A program made the translations under genes and the position numbers. From positions 1-10,294 of the forward strand of contig MNXL01000311.1 in the NCBI GenBank assembly GCA_001871755.1: a DNA stretch of 10,294 nucleotides, in the 5' to 3' direction. This DNA comes from Anaerolineae bacterium CG2_30_64_16 (lineage in GTDB: Bacteria > Chloroflexota > Anaerolineae > CG2-30-64-16). The notes under the pieces were generated by a model. The model ran no database searches. It was not told where the DNA came from and saw only the letters and a program-made list of their open reading frames with translations. This document shows, in pieces, positions 1 through 5,430 of this stretch; the first letter of the stretch is position 1, and each line of letters begins with the position of its first letter.

Positions 1-204
1 CGAGACCCAGGAGGAGATGATCGAACGGTTGCGGAACACGCCCACCTTTGCCGGCTGCGCTACTTCGGCGACGAGGAGCGCTGGGGTTTCGCCTTCTTCA
101 CCTACAGCCACGAGAAGTACGAGCTGAGCATCTTCCCGGACGGCGATTTCTTCGGCCCACCGGAAGATGCGTTTGACGCATCGGCGCAGGTGTACCTGAC
201 ATAG
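1..204 (+). CDS. 3' end of an unidentified protein gene (partial)
   Basis: Frame 1 is open from the first base to a TAG at 202-204 and gives 67 residues. The sequence is rich in aromatic and acidic residues (RYFGDEERWGFAFF, then SHEKYELSIFPDGDFFG) and ends AQVYLT. It has no transmembrane segment and reads like the C-terminal part of a small soluble alpha/beta protein. I do not recognise the family and assign no function. The start lies outside the window. The gene converges with the minus-strand nucleotidyltransferase operon, whose stop is 60 bp away; I see no clear terminator between them. It is judged real because the composition is protein-like and no other frame here is convincing. Confidence 0.6.
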   Translation, partial: RDPGGDDRTVAEHAHLCRLRYFGDEERWGFAFFTYSHEKYELSIFPDGDFFGPPEDAFDASAQVYLT

Positions 205-264
205 GCCGACCTGATGCGACGTACCCGGCCGCACAGGCCCGTGTCTGGCGCGGCTCCACCCGCA

Positions 265-1152
265 TCACTGACCGGGCGCAGGTGGGTTGAAGCGCGGGTC
301 CGCCAATGACCGGCGGTGCAGGTCGATGATCAAGGCCTCCACGGCGCAGAAGTCCGGCTCCTCAGGCAGGGCGGTGATGGCTTCCGCCTCGGCCAATTCG
401 GCCTGCATCTCGGCCACCAGCGCCATCAGGGCGGGATAGGAGTAGCGGCCGTCCAGCACCGATCGCAGCCAATCCGCATCAGGACGCCGGACCCGCACCT
501 CGCCCTCGCGCAGGATCTCGATGCCCATGCGGTATAGCCGCAACAGGTGCGCCGCGTGCTTGGTGTCGTAGCCGTGTTGCGCCTCGCGGGCAGCCCGCTC
601 CGGGTTGCGGTTGGCCCGCCAATGCTGGAAGTTCTGCCACTGTTTCAGCGTAGCCCGATAGTCCTGTTCCCGCTGTGTGTCCGGGAAACGATAGCCGCCC
701 TTGGGGTGGGACACCGCGCCGAACTCAGCCGGCGTCGGCTGATGGTCGGGAGGGTTGTTCAGCCAGCGGTAGTGCGTCTGCATGCGCTTGAGCTGACTGG
801 CCGCGTAGCCGGCGTAGGTTTGGGCCACCCGCCGCGACAGGAAGCGATCACGGACCGCGCGGAGGACCTGTCCGTACTCGTCGATGTAGAGCACGTGCTC
901 CTCAGCAGCCCACAAGATATCGAACATGTTGGGGTTGTTGGCCAGGGCCAGCCGCGCGAACTTCGCCAGGCTGTAGATGACGACCTCGTTCTGTCGGTCC
1001 TCATGCTGTTCGAATTCAGACAGGCCCAGCAGGTAGCGAGCCGGCGGGATGCAAACCCCGCGCACGTCCACGTCGCTGTCCGGCCCGGCCGTGCCAAAGG
1101 CCTGGCTACCCCAGATCGTCTTCAGAATCGTGTTGCGCGCAACCCAGTTCAC
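265..1152 (-). CDS. RlaP-like DNA polymerase beta superfamily nucleotidyltransferase (second of a tandem pair)
   Basis: This encodes 295 residues from a GTG at 1152. The GTG overlaps the TGA of the upstream paralogue (GTGA), and a GGTGAGG stretch 8 nt upstream serves as ribosome-binding site. Longer in-frame extensions upstream only read through the paralogue antisense-free frame and look non-coding. Residues 13-33 carry the nucleotidyltransferase signature GSQAFGTAGPDSDVDVRG, with the two metal-binding Asp at 27 and 29, followed by EVVIYSLAKF and ALANNPNMFDILW, typical of the COG3541/RlaP family. The expected third acidic position falls in the NEVVIY segment, where Glu rather than Asp is seen. 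The C-terminal half is helical (ATLKQWQNFQHW, KHAAHLLRLYRMGIEILREGEV). RlaP proteins are predicted nucleotidyltransferases linked to RNA repair in other genomes. No RNA ligase gene is visible here, so the substrate is unknown. Confidence 0.88.
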   Translation of the reverse strand: MNWVARNTILKTIWGSQAFGTAGPDSDVDVRGVCIPPARYLLGLSEFEQHEDRQNEVVIYSLAKFARLALANNPNMFDILWAAEEHVLYIDEYGQVLRAVRDRFLSRRVAQTYAGYAASQLKRMQTHYRWLNNPPDHQPTPAEFGAVSHPKGGYRFPDTQREQDYRATLKQWQNFQHWRANRNPERAAREAQHGYDTKHAAHLLRLYRMGIEILREGEVRVRRPDADWLRSVLDGRYSYPALMALVAEMQAELAEAEAITALPEEPDFCAVEALIIDLHRRSLADPRFNPPAPGQ

Positions 1153-1955
1153 GATGCCAACCTCACCCGCACCACGAAGTCGTTGAGCGCCGGCCGGTTG
1201 CGCACCTCCTGTGGCAACGGACTGCTCAGATAGGCATCGTGGAGCCGTTCTTGGAGCGCGGTCAAAGCAGCGTCGTGCTCCTCGACGGGCAGCGCAATCG
1301 CCACGTGTTCGGCCGTCTTGGCCGCGATCAAATCTAGCAGGTGAGAATAGCCGTAGACCGGCGCGAGTTGCGCCAGATTGGCGTTGATCTCGCCAGTGCG
1401 CAGGAGGTGGAGCCCCGTCAGGCTCACCCGATAGGCGTACAGCAGCGGCTTGATCGCCGCCTGGCCGACCAGAGCCTGCTTGCGCCACGCCAGCCACTGG
1501 CCCTTGGCGTAGCCGGCGTAGGGGTGGTAGACCTGGCGGGTGATGCCGCCCCCGCGCGCTAACTCGCGCAGCTCTGCCGCCCAGGGGGTGTCAACAACCA
1601 CCAGCGGCGAGAAGAGTTGTTCCAGGTAGTTCCCGTGCTGCTGCAGCAGCAGGCTCACGAACTTGCGGACGTCATGGCTGACCAGATCGATCTCGGTTCC
1701 GTCCACCTGCCAGGTGCGATTCAGGGTAGTATGGGGCTGATCCAGGCCAATGACGACCGCCAGCGGCAGGAGGTGACACCCGCGCAAGTCCACATCGCTC
1801 TCGGGAGAGGGGAACCCGTAGAGATGCGCGCCGGTGATGCTCGCGAAAAGCACAGGATAAGGAACGGCTTGCGCCACCACGGGCCGAAAACTGGTCGGCT
1901 CCCGCACAGTATTTTTCAACAGCATTCCTGGCCTGCCTTTGGAGTAAGGTCTCAT
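1149..1955 (-). CDS. RlaP-like DNA polymerase beta superfamily nucleotidyltransferase (first of a tandem pair)
   Basis: 268 residues from ATG 1955; an alternative ATG at 1925 (residue 11) has a better placed AGG-rich upstream stretch, and the conserved domain starts only near residue 31, so the shorter start is quite possible. Residues 40-59 hold the motif ITGAHLYGFPSPESDVDLRG with metal-binding Asp 54 and 56, and Asp 90 in GTEIDLVSHDVRKF is the likely third catalytic acid. QHGNYLEQLFSP and HPYAGYAKGQWLAW are further family hallmarks. It is the first gene of an operon: its TGA overlaps the GTG of the paralogue, so the two are probably translationally coupled and may work as a heterodimer. A sigma-70-like promoter lies 43 bp upstream. 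The family is predicted to transfer nucleotides, probably to RNA ends; that role is inferred from family knowledge, not from this sequence. Confidence 0.88.
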   Translation of the reverse strand: MRPYSKGRPGMLLKNTVREPTSFRPVVAQAVPYPVLFASITGAHLYGFPSPESDVDLRGCHLLPLAVVIGLDQPHTTLNRTWQVDGTEIDLVSHDVRKFVSLLLQQHGNYLEQLFSPLVVVDTPWAAELRELARGGGITRQVYHPYAGYAKGQWLAWRKQALVGQAAIKPLLYAYRVSLTGLHLLRTGEINANLAQLAPVYGYSHLLDLIAAKTAEHVAIALPVEEHDAALTALQERLHDAYLSSPLPQEVRNRPALNDFVVRVRLAS

Positions 1956-1997
1956 CCTTCACAGTGCTGGATGGACTTGAGACACGCCTGTGTGCCC

Positions 1998-2026
1998 ACT
2001 ATATCACAGGCGGCGATCGTTCTCAA
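1998..2026 (-). promoter_or_regulatory. Sigma-70-type promoter of the nucleotidyltransferase operon
   Basis: Read on the minus strand, TTGAGA (2026-2021) and TATAGT (2003-1998) are separated by exactly 17 bp. The predicted transcription start is near 1991, about 36 nt before the upstream candidate start codon. No competing promoter is seen closer to the gene. Confidence 0.65.
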
Positions 2027-2051
2027 ACTGTAGCTTTTCTGCCCCGCACTT

Positions 2052-2245
2052 CCAAATGTGGCTTGTCACTCTGAGCGGGTTAGCCACCCAAAGTACGTCG
2101 CGGCGAACTACCAGCGAAGCTTGTCCTGAGCGACGTCGAAGGGAGTCTCGTCCCAAACCAGGGATTCTTCGCTGGCATCTCGCCGTCTCGGGAGTGTCGG
2201 GGCCGACCCGCTCAGAATGACTTCTGAACTTCTACCTACATTTGG
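2052..2245. repeat. Nested inverted-repeat element (MITE- or REP-like) in the intergenic gap
   Basis: The 264-bp gap between the ABC-F stop and the nucleotidyltransferase promoter holds three nested inverted repeats. The outer pair is CCAAATGTGG (2052-2061) against CTACATTTGG (2236-2245), with one mismatch. The middle pair is GTCACTCTGAGCGGGTT (2065-2081) against GACCCGCTCAGAATGAC (2205-2221), with two mismatches. The inner pair is CCAGCGAAG (2111-2119) against CTTCGCTGG (2167-2175), which is perfect. The layout resembles a non-coding palindromic mobile repeat. No convincing ORF lies in it and no flanking target duplication was recognised. It could also act as the transcript end of the ABC-F gene, but lacks a T-run. 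Confidence 0.6.
2120..2143. repeat. Dispersed copy of the 24-bp CTTCGAC/GCTCAGGAC repeat
   Basis: On the minus strand this stretch reads CCCTTCGACG-TC-GCTCAGGAC-AAG. It matches 20 of 24 bases of the unit repeated in tandem inside the ABC-F gene (2825-2935). It lies in the inner part of the nested palindrome element, which suggests that the intragenic array comes from the same repeat family. Confidence 0.6.
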
Positions 2246-2297
2246 AATTCCTGTATTCTTCCCGGACGCGGCGACTTCCGCGGCCCTGGGCTCTTCC

Positions 2298-4169
2298 TCA
2301 CAGCGTCGGTTTCCCTCCAGCAGCCTGGCCCGCCAGATAATCGCTATACCCGCCCTCCGTCTCGACCAGCGCCCCATCCTCCAGCGCGACCACCCGGTCC
2401 ACGATGCGGTCCAGGAAGTACCGGTCGTGCGAGATGACCAGCACCGTGCCGTTGAACTCCTCCAGCGCGGCTTCCAGCACCTCGGCCGAGGGGATGTCCA
2501 GGTTGTTGGTCGGCTCGTCCAACAGCAGGAAATTGGCGTCGGAGCGCATCAGCCGGGCGAGTTGCAGCCGGCTGCGCTCGCCGCCGCTGAGTTGGCGCAC
2601 CTGCTTCTGAGCCGCGTCGTAGTCGAACAAAAACCGGTTGAGGAAGGCGTACGCATCCGCCTCGTACATCGGCCTGACGTCCCGGATCTCCTGCACCACG
2701 GTCCAGTCGGGATGCAACGTTTCGTGCTGTTGCGCGTAGTAACCCACGCTGACGCTGGGGCCGAGCCTGACCGTGCCGCCGTCGGGCTGACCTTCAAGCA
2801 GCCCCCCGACCCCCAATCCTTCGGCCCTTCGGCGTTGCTCAGGACGTGCCCTTCGACGGGGCTCAGGACGTGCCCTTCGACGGGGCTCAGGACGTGCCCT
2901 TCGACGGGGCTCAGGACGTGCTTCGCTCAGGACGGGTTCTGGGGGAGCCGATTCCCCCGCAGGTTTGGAGGGTGAGGAGGGCGCCTGCGTCGATGCCGCG
3001 GCCAGGATGCAGCGGAACAGCACCGACTTGCCCGCGCCATTGGGACCGACCAGCCCCACCCGCTCGCCGTGCCAGATGGTCAGATCCACCCCATCCAGCA
3101 CGATGTTGAAGTCGCCGGCCGCCGCGTCCTCGAACCACTTCCCCAATCTGCTGATCTCCAATACCTTGTTGCTCCCGCGCCAGCCGCCCAACTCCAGCCG
3201 CATGCGCTGCAACTCGGCCGGTCGCTCGACCCGCTCCATCCGCTCCAACATCTTATGCCGCGCCCGCGCCTGGCGCGCGTGTCGCTCGTCCACTACCAGG
3301 CTGGCCCACAGCTCGAACCGCTTGATCGCCGCCTCGATCTGGGCGATGCGCTTCTGTTGGGCGCGATAGAGCTGCTCCTGGCGCAGGGCCGCTAACTGCT
3401 GGTTGACCGCGTATTCGGAGTACGTGCCCGGCCAGATGATGATCTGACCCCGGTCAAGCTCCGCAATGCGATCCACGACCTGATCCAGCAGATAGCGATC
3501 GTGGGACACGATGATCACCGTCCCCGGATAAACGTCGATCAGCCGCTCGATCATCTGTTTGCCGACTACGTCCAGGTGATTGTCCGGTTCGTCGAGCAAC
3601 AGCAGGTCCGGCGCCCAGACCAGCAGTCGCGCCAGGCCGACCAGCTTGACCTGGCCGCCGCTCAGCGTGCCCAACGGCTGGTCGAAGGTCTCGTCCCCCA
3701 GGCCCAGGTCGCGCAGGGTGGACCGGACGCGATGCTCGCAGGTCAGCCCGCCGGCCGTTTCGTAAGCCCGCAGCAACCGCTCGTGCGCGTCCAGGACGCG
3801 GGCCAGGCGATCCGGGTCGCCGTAGATGGCCGGGTCACCCATCTGCGCTTCGCGGCCGGCCAGCTCGTTGCGCAGCCGCGCGATCTCGGGCGAGCCGGAC
3901 AACGCGGCCTCCAACACCGTTTGCGCCCGATCCACTTCCGGGTCTTGCGGCAGGTAGCCGATGGACAAATCTTTAAGCCGGAAAACCGTCCCACCTTCGG
4001 AGGTCAGGCGGCCCAGGATCAGCTTCAGCAGGGTCGATTTGCCGCTCCCGTTTGCGCCGACCAGGCCGATCTTCTGGCCCGCCTGGATCTCCCAGCTCAA
4101 CTCGCGCAGGACCGGTTTGTCGAACCAGGTGTAGTTGACTTCGGTCAGGTTGATGATGATCGTGGCCAT
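2298..4169 (-). CDS. ABC-F family ATPase (ribosome-associated type) with an internal repeat insertion
   Basis: 623 residues, two fused ABC domains and no membrane segment. Domain 1: Walker A GANGSGKS (38-45), Q-loop YLPQ (72-75), signature LSGGQ (169-173), Walker B LLLLDEP (189-195), H-loop SHDR (222-225). A charged helical linker spans about 250-330, the P-site interaction motif region of ABC-F proteins. Domain 2: Walker A GPNGAGKS (375-382), Q-loop YYAQ (477-480), LSGGERSR (527-534), FLLLDEP (547-553), SHDR (580-583). All catalytic motifs are intact. Known ABC-F proteins act at the ribosomal E site as translation factors or antibiotic-protection factors; which role applies here is not decided by sequence alone. 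Residues about 391-458, between Walker A and the Q-loop of domain 2, form a Pro/Arg/Ser-rich insertion with RPEPRRRA repeats. The start at ATG 4169 follows GAGG by 5 nt and a terminator-bearing leader. Walker B of domain 1 is followed by DNHLD rather than the common TNHLD. Confidence 0.93.
   Translation of the reverse strand: MATIIINLTEVNYTWFDKPVLRELSWEIQAGQKIGLVGANGSGKSTLLKLILGRLTSEGGTVFRLKDLSIGYLPQDPEVDRAQTVLEAALSGSPEIARLRNELAGREAQMGDPAIYGDPDRLARVLDAHERLLRAYETAGGLTCEHRVRSTLRDLGLGDETFDQPLGTLSGGQVKLVGLARLLVWAPDLLLLDEPDNHLDVVGKQMIERLIDVYPGTVIIVSHDRYLLDQVVDRIAELDRGQIIIWPGTYSEYAVNQQLAALRQEQLYRAQQKRIAQIEAAIKRFELWASLVVDERHARQARARHKMLERMERVERPAELQRMRLELGGWRGSNKVLEISRLGKWFEDAAAGDFNIVLDGVDLTIWHGERVGLVGPNGAGKSVLFRCILAAASTQAPSSPSKPAGESAPPEPVLSEARPEPRRRARPEPRRRARPEPRRRARPEQRRRAEGLGVGGLLEGQPDGGTVRLGPSVSVGYYAQQHETLHPDWTVVQEIRDVRPMYEADAYAFLNRFLFDYDAAQKQVRQLSGGERSRLQLARLMRSDANFLLLDEPTNNLDIPSAEVLEAALEEFNGTVLVISHDRYFLDRIVDRVVALEDGALVETEGGYSDYLAGQAAGGKPTL
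2825..2935. repeat. 24-bp in-frame tandem repeat inside the ABC-F gene
   Basis: Three perfect 24-bp copies lie at 2849-2872, 2873-2896 and 2897-2920. Each begins CCCTTCGACG and ends GCTCAGGACGTG on the plus strand. A copy with 3 mismatches precedes them (2825-2848) and a deleted partial copy follows (2921-2935). The unit is 8 codons, so the reading frame is kept; on the coding strand it yields RARPEPRR repeats. Near-identical sequence occurs in the intergenic element at 2120-2143. Confidence 0.92.
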
Positions 4170-4186
4170 GAATGCCTCATAACACG

Positions 4187-4216
4187 AAAAAGCCGTAGGC
4201 GGATGCGCCTACGGCT
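4187..4216 (-). terminator. Intrinsic terminator hairpin in the ABC-F leader (candidate attenuator)
   Basis: On the minus strand a perfect 11-bp stem, AGCCGTAGGCG / CGCCTACGGCT, with a 4-nt CATC loop is followed by a short T-run (TTTTT counting the last stem base). It ends only 17 nt before the ABC-F start codon and lies downstream of the gene's promoter, so it is a premature terminator inside the leader. An alternative partner exists upstream: CGCCCGGC (4249-4242) can pair with GCCG and GGCG of the 5' arm with a 2-nt bulge, a possible antiterminator. Confidence 0.75.
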
Positions 4217-4235
4217 AACCAGTTGACGTAAGAAT

Positions 4236-4328
4236 TCAGATGCCGGGCGCGTTGAACCAGGTCGCGGCCGCCCAAGAAGCGATACGAGGCAGGTAGATGG
4301 CTGAACAGTTGCAGAGAACGATGATCAT
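4236..4328 (-). CDS. Candidate 30-residue leader peptide upstream of the ABC-F gene
   Basis: An ATG at 4328 opens a 30-codon frame ending at TGA 4238-4236. The peptide begins MIIVLCNCSAIYLPRIASW and ends FNAPGI. The ATG lies 7 nt after the -10 box, so the transcript may begin on it, giving leaderless initiation; no Shine-Dalgarno site is present. The stop is 19 nt before the terminator hairpin, and codons 27-29 overlap the candidate antiterminator strand. The placement between promoter and attenuator is what supports it; a 30-codon frame by itself could be chance. It has no homology I can recognise. Confidence 0.45.
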   Translation of the reverse strand: MIIVLCNCSAIYLPRIASWAAATWFNAPGI

Positions 4329-4334
4329 GGGCGG

Positions 4335-4364
4335 AGTATAACCGAAGGGGCGCAGGGCTGTCAA
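4335..4364 (-). promoter_or_regulatory. Sigma-70-type promoter of the ABC-F gene
   Basis: Minus-strand TTGACA (4364-4359, perfect consensus) and TATACT (4340-4335) with an 18-bp spacer. The predicted start is near A4328, giving a leader of about 160 nt before the ABC-F start codon. Confidence 0.8.
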
Positions 4365-4369
4365 CTCTA

Positions 4370-4398
4370 TTGCGCGGCGCGGCGGTCTGTGCTAGAAT
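4370..4398 (+). promoter_or_regulatory. Extended -10 promoter of the Nudix gene
   Basis: TTGCGC (4370-4375), 17 bp, then TAGAAT (4393-4398), preceded by TG at 4390-4391 (extended -10, TGCTAGAAT). The predicted start falls on A4405, the first base of the Nudix ATG, so the mRNA is probably leaderless. It faces away from the ABC-F promoter, and the two -35 boxes are only 5 bp apart. Confidence 0.55.
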
Positions 4399-4404
4399 CC
4401 GGTC

Positions 4405-5103
4405 ATGTTCTCGTCGCCCATTCCTGTCACTATCACCCGTTTGCGCGCCGCGCTGCGCAGACCCTTGCCCGGCCTGCCCGGCCAGATGTGCATGGCCTCG
4501 CGGCCGCGTCCGGGTACCGAGCGCATCCTGGACCCAAACCTGGATTGCCGCCGCGCCGGGGTGCTGGTGTTGCTCTACCCGCGGGAAGACGAACTGTGTC
4601 TTGTGCTCACGTGGCGCACGGAGACGCTGAACAACCACCGCGGCCAGATCTCGCTGCCCGGTGGCAGCATGGAGCCGGGCGAGACCGCGGCGGCAACCGC
4701 GTTGCGCGAGGCGCAGGAGGAGCTGGGGATCGACCCGGCCAGCCTGGAGCTGCTCGGCACACTTTCACCGTTATACATCCCACCCAGCGATTTCTGTATC
4801 TATCCGGTGGTGGCTTACACGGCAACGCGCCCCAGCTTCTCACCCAACCCGGAAGAGGTGGCCGAGGTGATCGAGGAGCCGCTGGCGCACCTGTTGGCAG
4901 CCGAAACGCACTGCGAGGAGACGTGGGAGCTGCGCGGCCAGCCGGTGCGCGTGCCGTTCTACGCGGTTGGGCCGCACAAGGTCTGGGGCGCCACCGCCAT
5001 GGTGCTGTGCGAGTTGGCGACGTTGTTGCGGGCTGATGTTGATAGTCTGCCTTCGCCGACCGTCGACGCGCAACTCCTTGTTGCTACGCCCAATGGAGGC
5101 TGA
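4405..5103 (+). CDS. Nudix hydrolase, CoA-pyrophosphatase (NudL/PCD1) type
   Basis: 232 residues. The Nudix box is complete at 87-109: G, five residues, E93, seven residues, then REAQEELGI (GX5EX7REUXEEXGU). Just before it, VLTWRTETLNNHRGQISLPGG (68-88) matches the LLTxR...GQ...PGG signature of CoA diphosphatases. The expected reaction is Mg-dependent cleavage of CoA or acyl-CoA to 3',5'-ADP and phosphopantetheine in the cytosol, a coenzyme turnover or housecleaning role. The LPGG instead of FPGG is a small deviation. No Shine-Dalgarno site precedes the ATG, in line with the leaderless promoter. It is transcribed alone: a 327-bp gap and a new promoter follow. Another Nudix substrate cannot be excluded. 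Confidence 0.9.
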   Translation: MFSSPIPVTITRLRAALRRPLPGLPGQMCMASRPRPGTERILDPNLDCRRAGVLVLLYPREDELCLVLTWRTETLNNHRGQISLPGGSMEPGETAAATALREAQEELGIDPASLELLGTLSPLYIPPSDFCIYPVVAYTATRPSFSPNPEEVAEVIEEPLAHLLAAETHCEETWELRGQPVRVPFYAVGPHKVWGATAMVLCELATLLRADVDSLPSPTVDAQLLVATPNGG

Positions 5104-5238
5104 TCACGAGAGACGTTGGGCGGTCTCGTTTACGCCAGTACCCCGCAGTATCCTCCCCTTGATCTTGCTCTTCTCTTGCTATGCCACATTTGTCTCTGGC
5201 CCCGGCTGACATTCCACCCAAGATGGCCCGATAATCCA

Positions 5239-5267
5239 TTGACAATGTCGGATTCCTGGTGTATAAT
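5239..5267 (+). promoter_or_regulatory. Perfect-consensus sigma-70 promoter of the XRE/PIN operon
   Basis: TTGACA (5239-5244), exactly 17 bp, TATAAT (5262-5267). Both hexamers match consensus fully. The predicted start is near 5274, giving a leader of about 157 nt to the preferred start codon at 5431. In the remainder of the 327-bp gap upstream (5104-5238) I see nothing else. Confidence 0.85.
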
Positions 5268-5274
5268 CGAGCAT

Positions 5275-5284
5275 GTCACGTGAC
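5275..5284. promoter_or_regulatory. Palindrome at the transcription start, possible operator
   Basis: GTCACGTGAC is a perfect 10-bp palindrome at the predicted +1 of the XRE promoter. A related CACGTGAC recurs at 5365-5372. Its place fits an operator for the XRE protein (autorepression is usual for such pairs), but no binding site for this family is known to me. Confidence 0.4.
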
Positions 5285-5307
5285 CAAGGTTTGTGAGTGA
5301 CGGGGAG

Positions 5308-5394
5308 ATGAGTATCCTCTCAATTTTTCGGGGCCAACGTGCCAGGCACTTGCGAAGTGCCTGGCACGTGACGACGGCCTCCCCCAATTATTGA
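5308..5394 (+). CDS. Candidate 28-residue leader ORF in the XRE 5' region
   Basis: An ATG at 5308 opens 28 codons ending at TGA 5392-5394, beginning MSILSIFRGQRARHLRSAW. It traverses the long hairpin, and its stop overlaps the GAGAGG site that would serve ATG 5407. GGGGAG lies too close to the ATG for a good ribosome-binding site, so translation is uncertain. It may be only a by-product of the palindrome. Confidence 0.2.
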   Translation: MSILSIFRGQRARHLRSAWHVTTASPNY

Positions 5395-5402
5395 GAGGAT
5401 AC
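5312..5402 (+). promoter_or_regulatory. Large composite hairpin in the XRE 5' leader
   Basis: The outer stem is GTATCCTCTCAAT (5312-5324) with ATTGAGAGGATAC (5390-5402), 13 bp perfect. The inner stem is ACGTGCCAGGCACTT (5337-5351) with AAGTGCCTGGCACGT (5355-5369), 15 bp perfect with a GCG loop. GGGGCC (near 5330) and GGCC-T-CCCC (near 5377) add a short middle stem. No T-run follows, so it is not an intrinsic terminator. The 3' outer arm contains GAGAGG (5393-5398), the ribosome-binding site for the upstream start ATG 5407. It may be a regulatory RNA structure or a small inserted palindromic repeat. Confidence 0.8.
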
Positions 5403-5430
5403 GGAGATGACACACAAGAGGAGAGCCCTT

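Noticed and set aside
1153..1497. N-terminal extension of the second nucleotidyltransferase up to 1497
   Set aside because: It overlaps the whole 3' third of the paralogue in another frame, has Arg/Gly/Ala-rich shadow composition, and the conserved domain begins right after the GTG at 1152.
2217..2975. Plus-strand open frame antisense to the ABC-F 3' end, containing TGLRTCPS repeats
   Set aside because: It is the antisense shadow of the ABC-F gene; the repeats are the reverse reading of the 24-bp array.
4177..4638. Minus-strand 153-codon frame upstream of the ABC-F gene
   Set aside because: It runs antisense through the Nudix start region and both promoters and through the terminator hairpin; composition is not protein-like.
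5104..5130. GAGAC...GTCTC hairpin after the Nudix stop, as a terminator
   Set aside because: Only 5 bp of stem and no T-run.
5130..5387. Minus-strand 85-codon frame in the Nudix-XRE gap
   Set aside because: It covers the perfect promoter and the large hairpin on the opposite strand and has no recognisable protein features.
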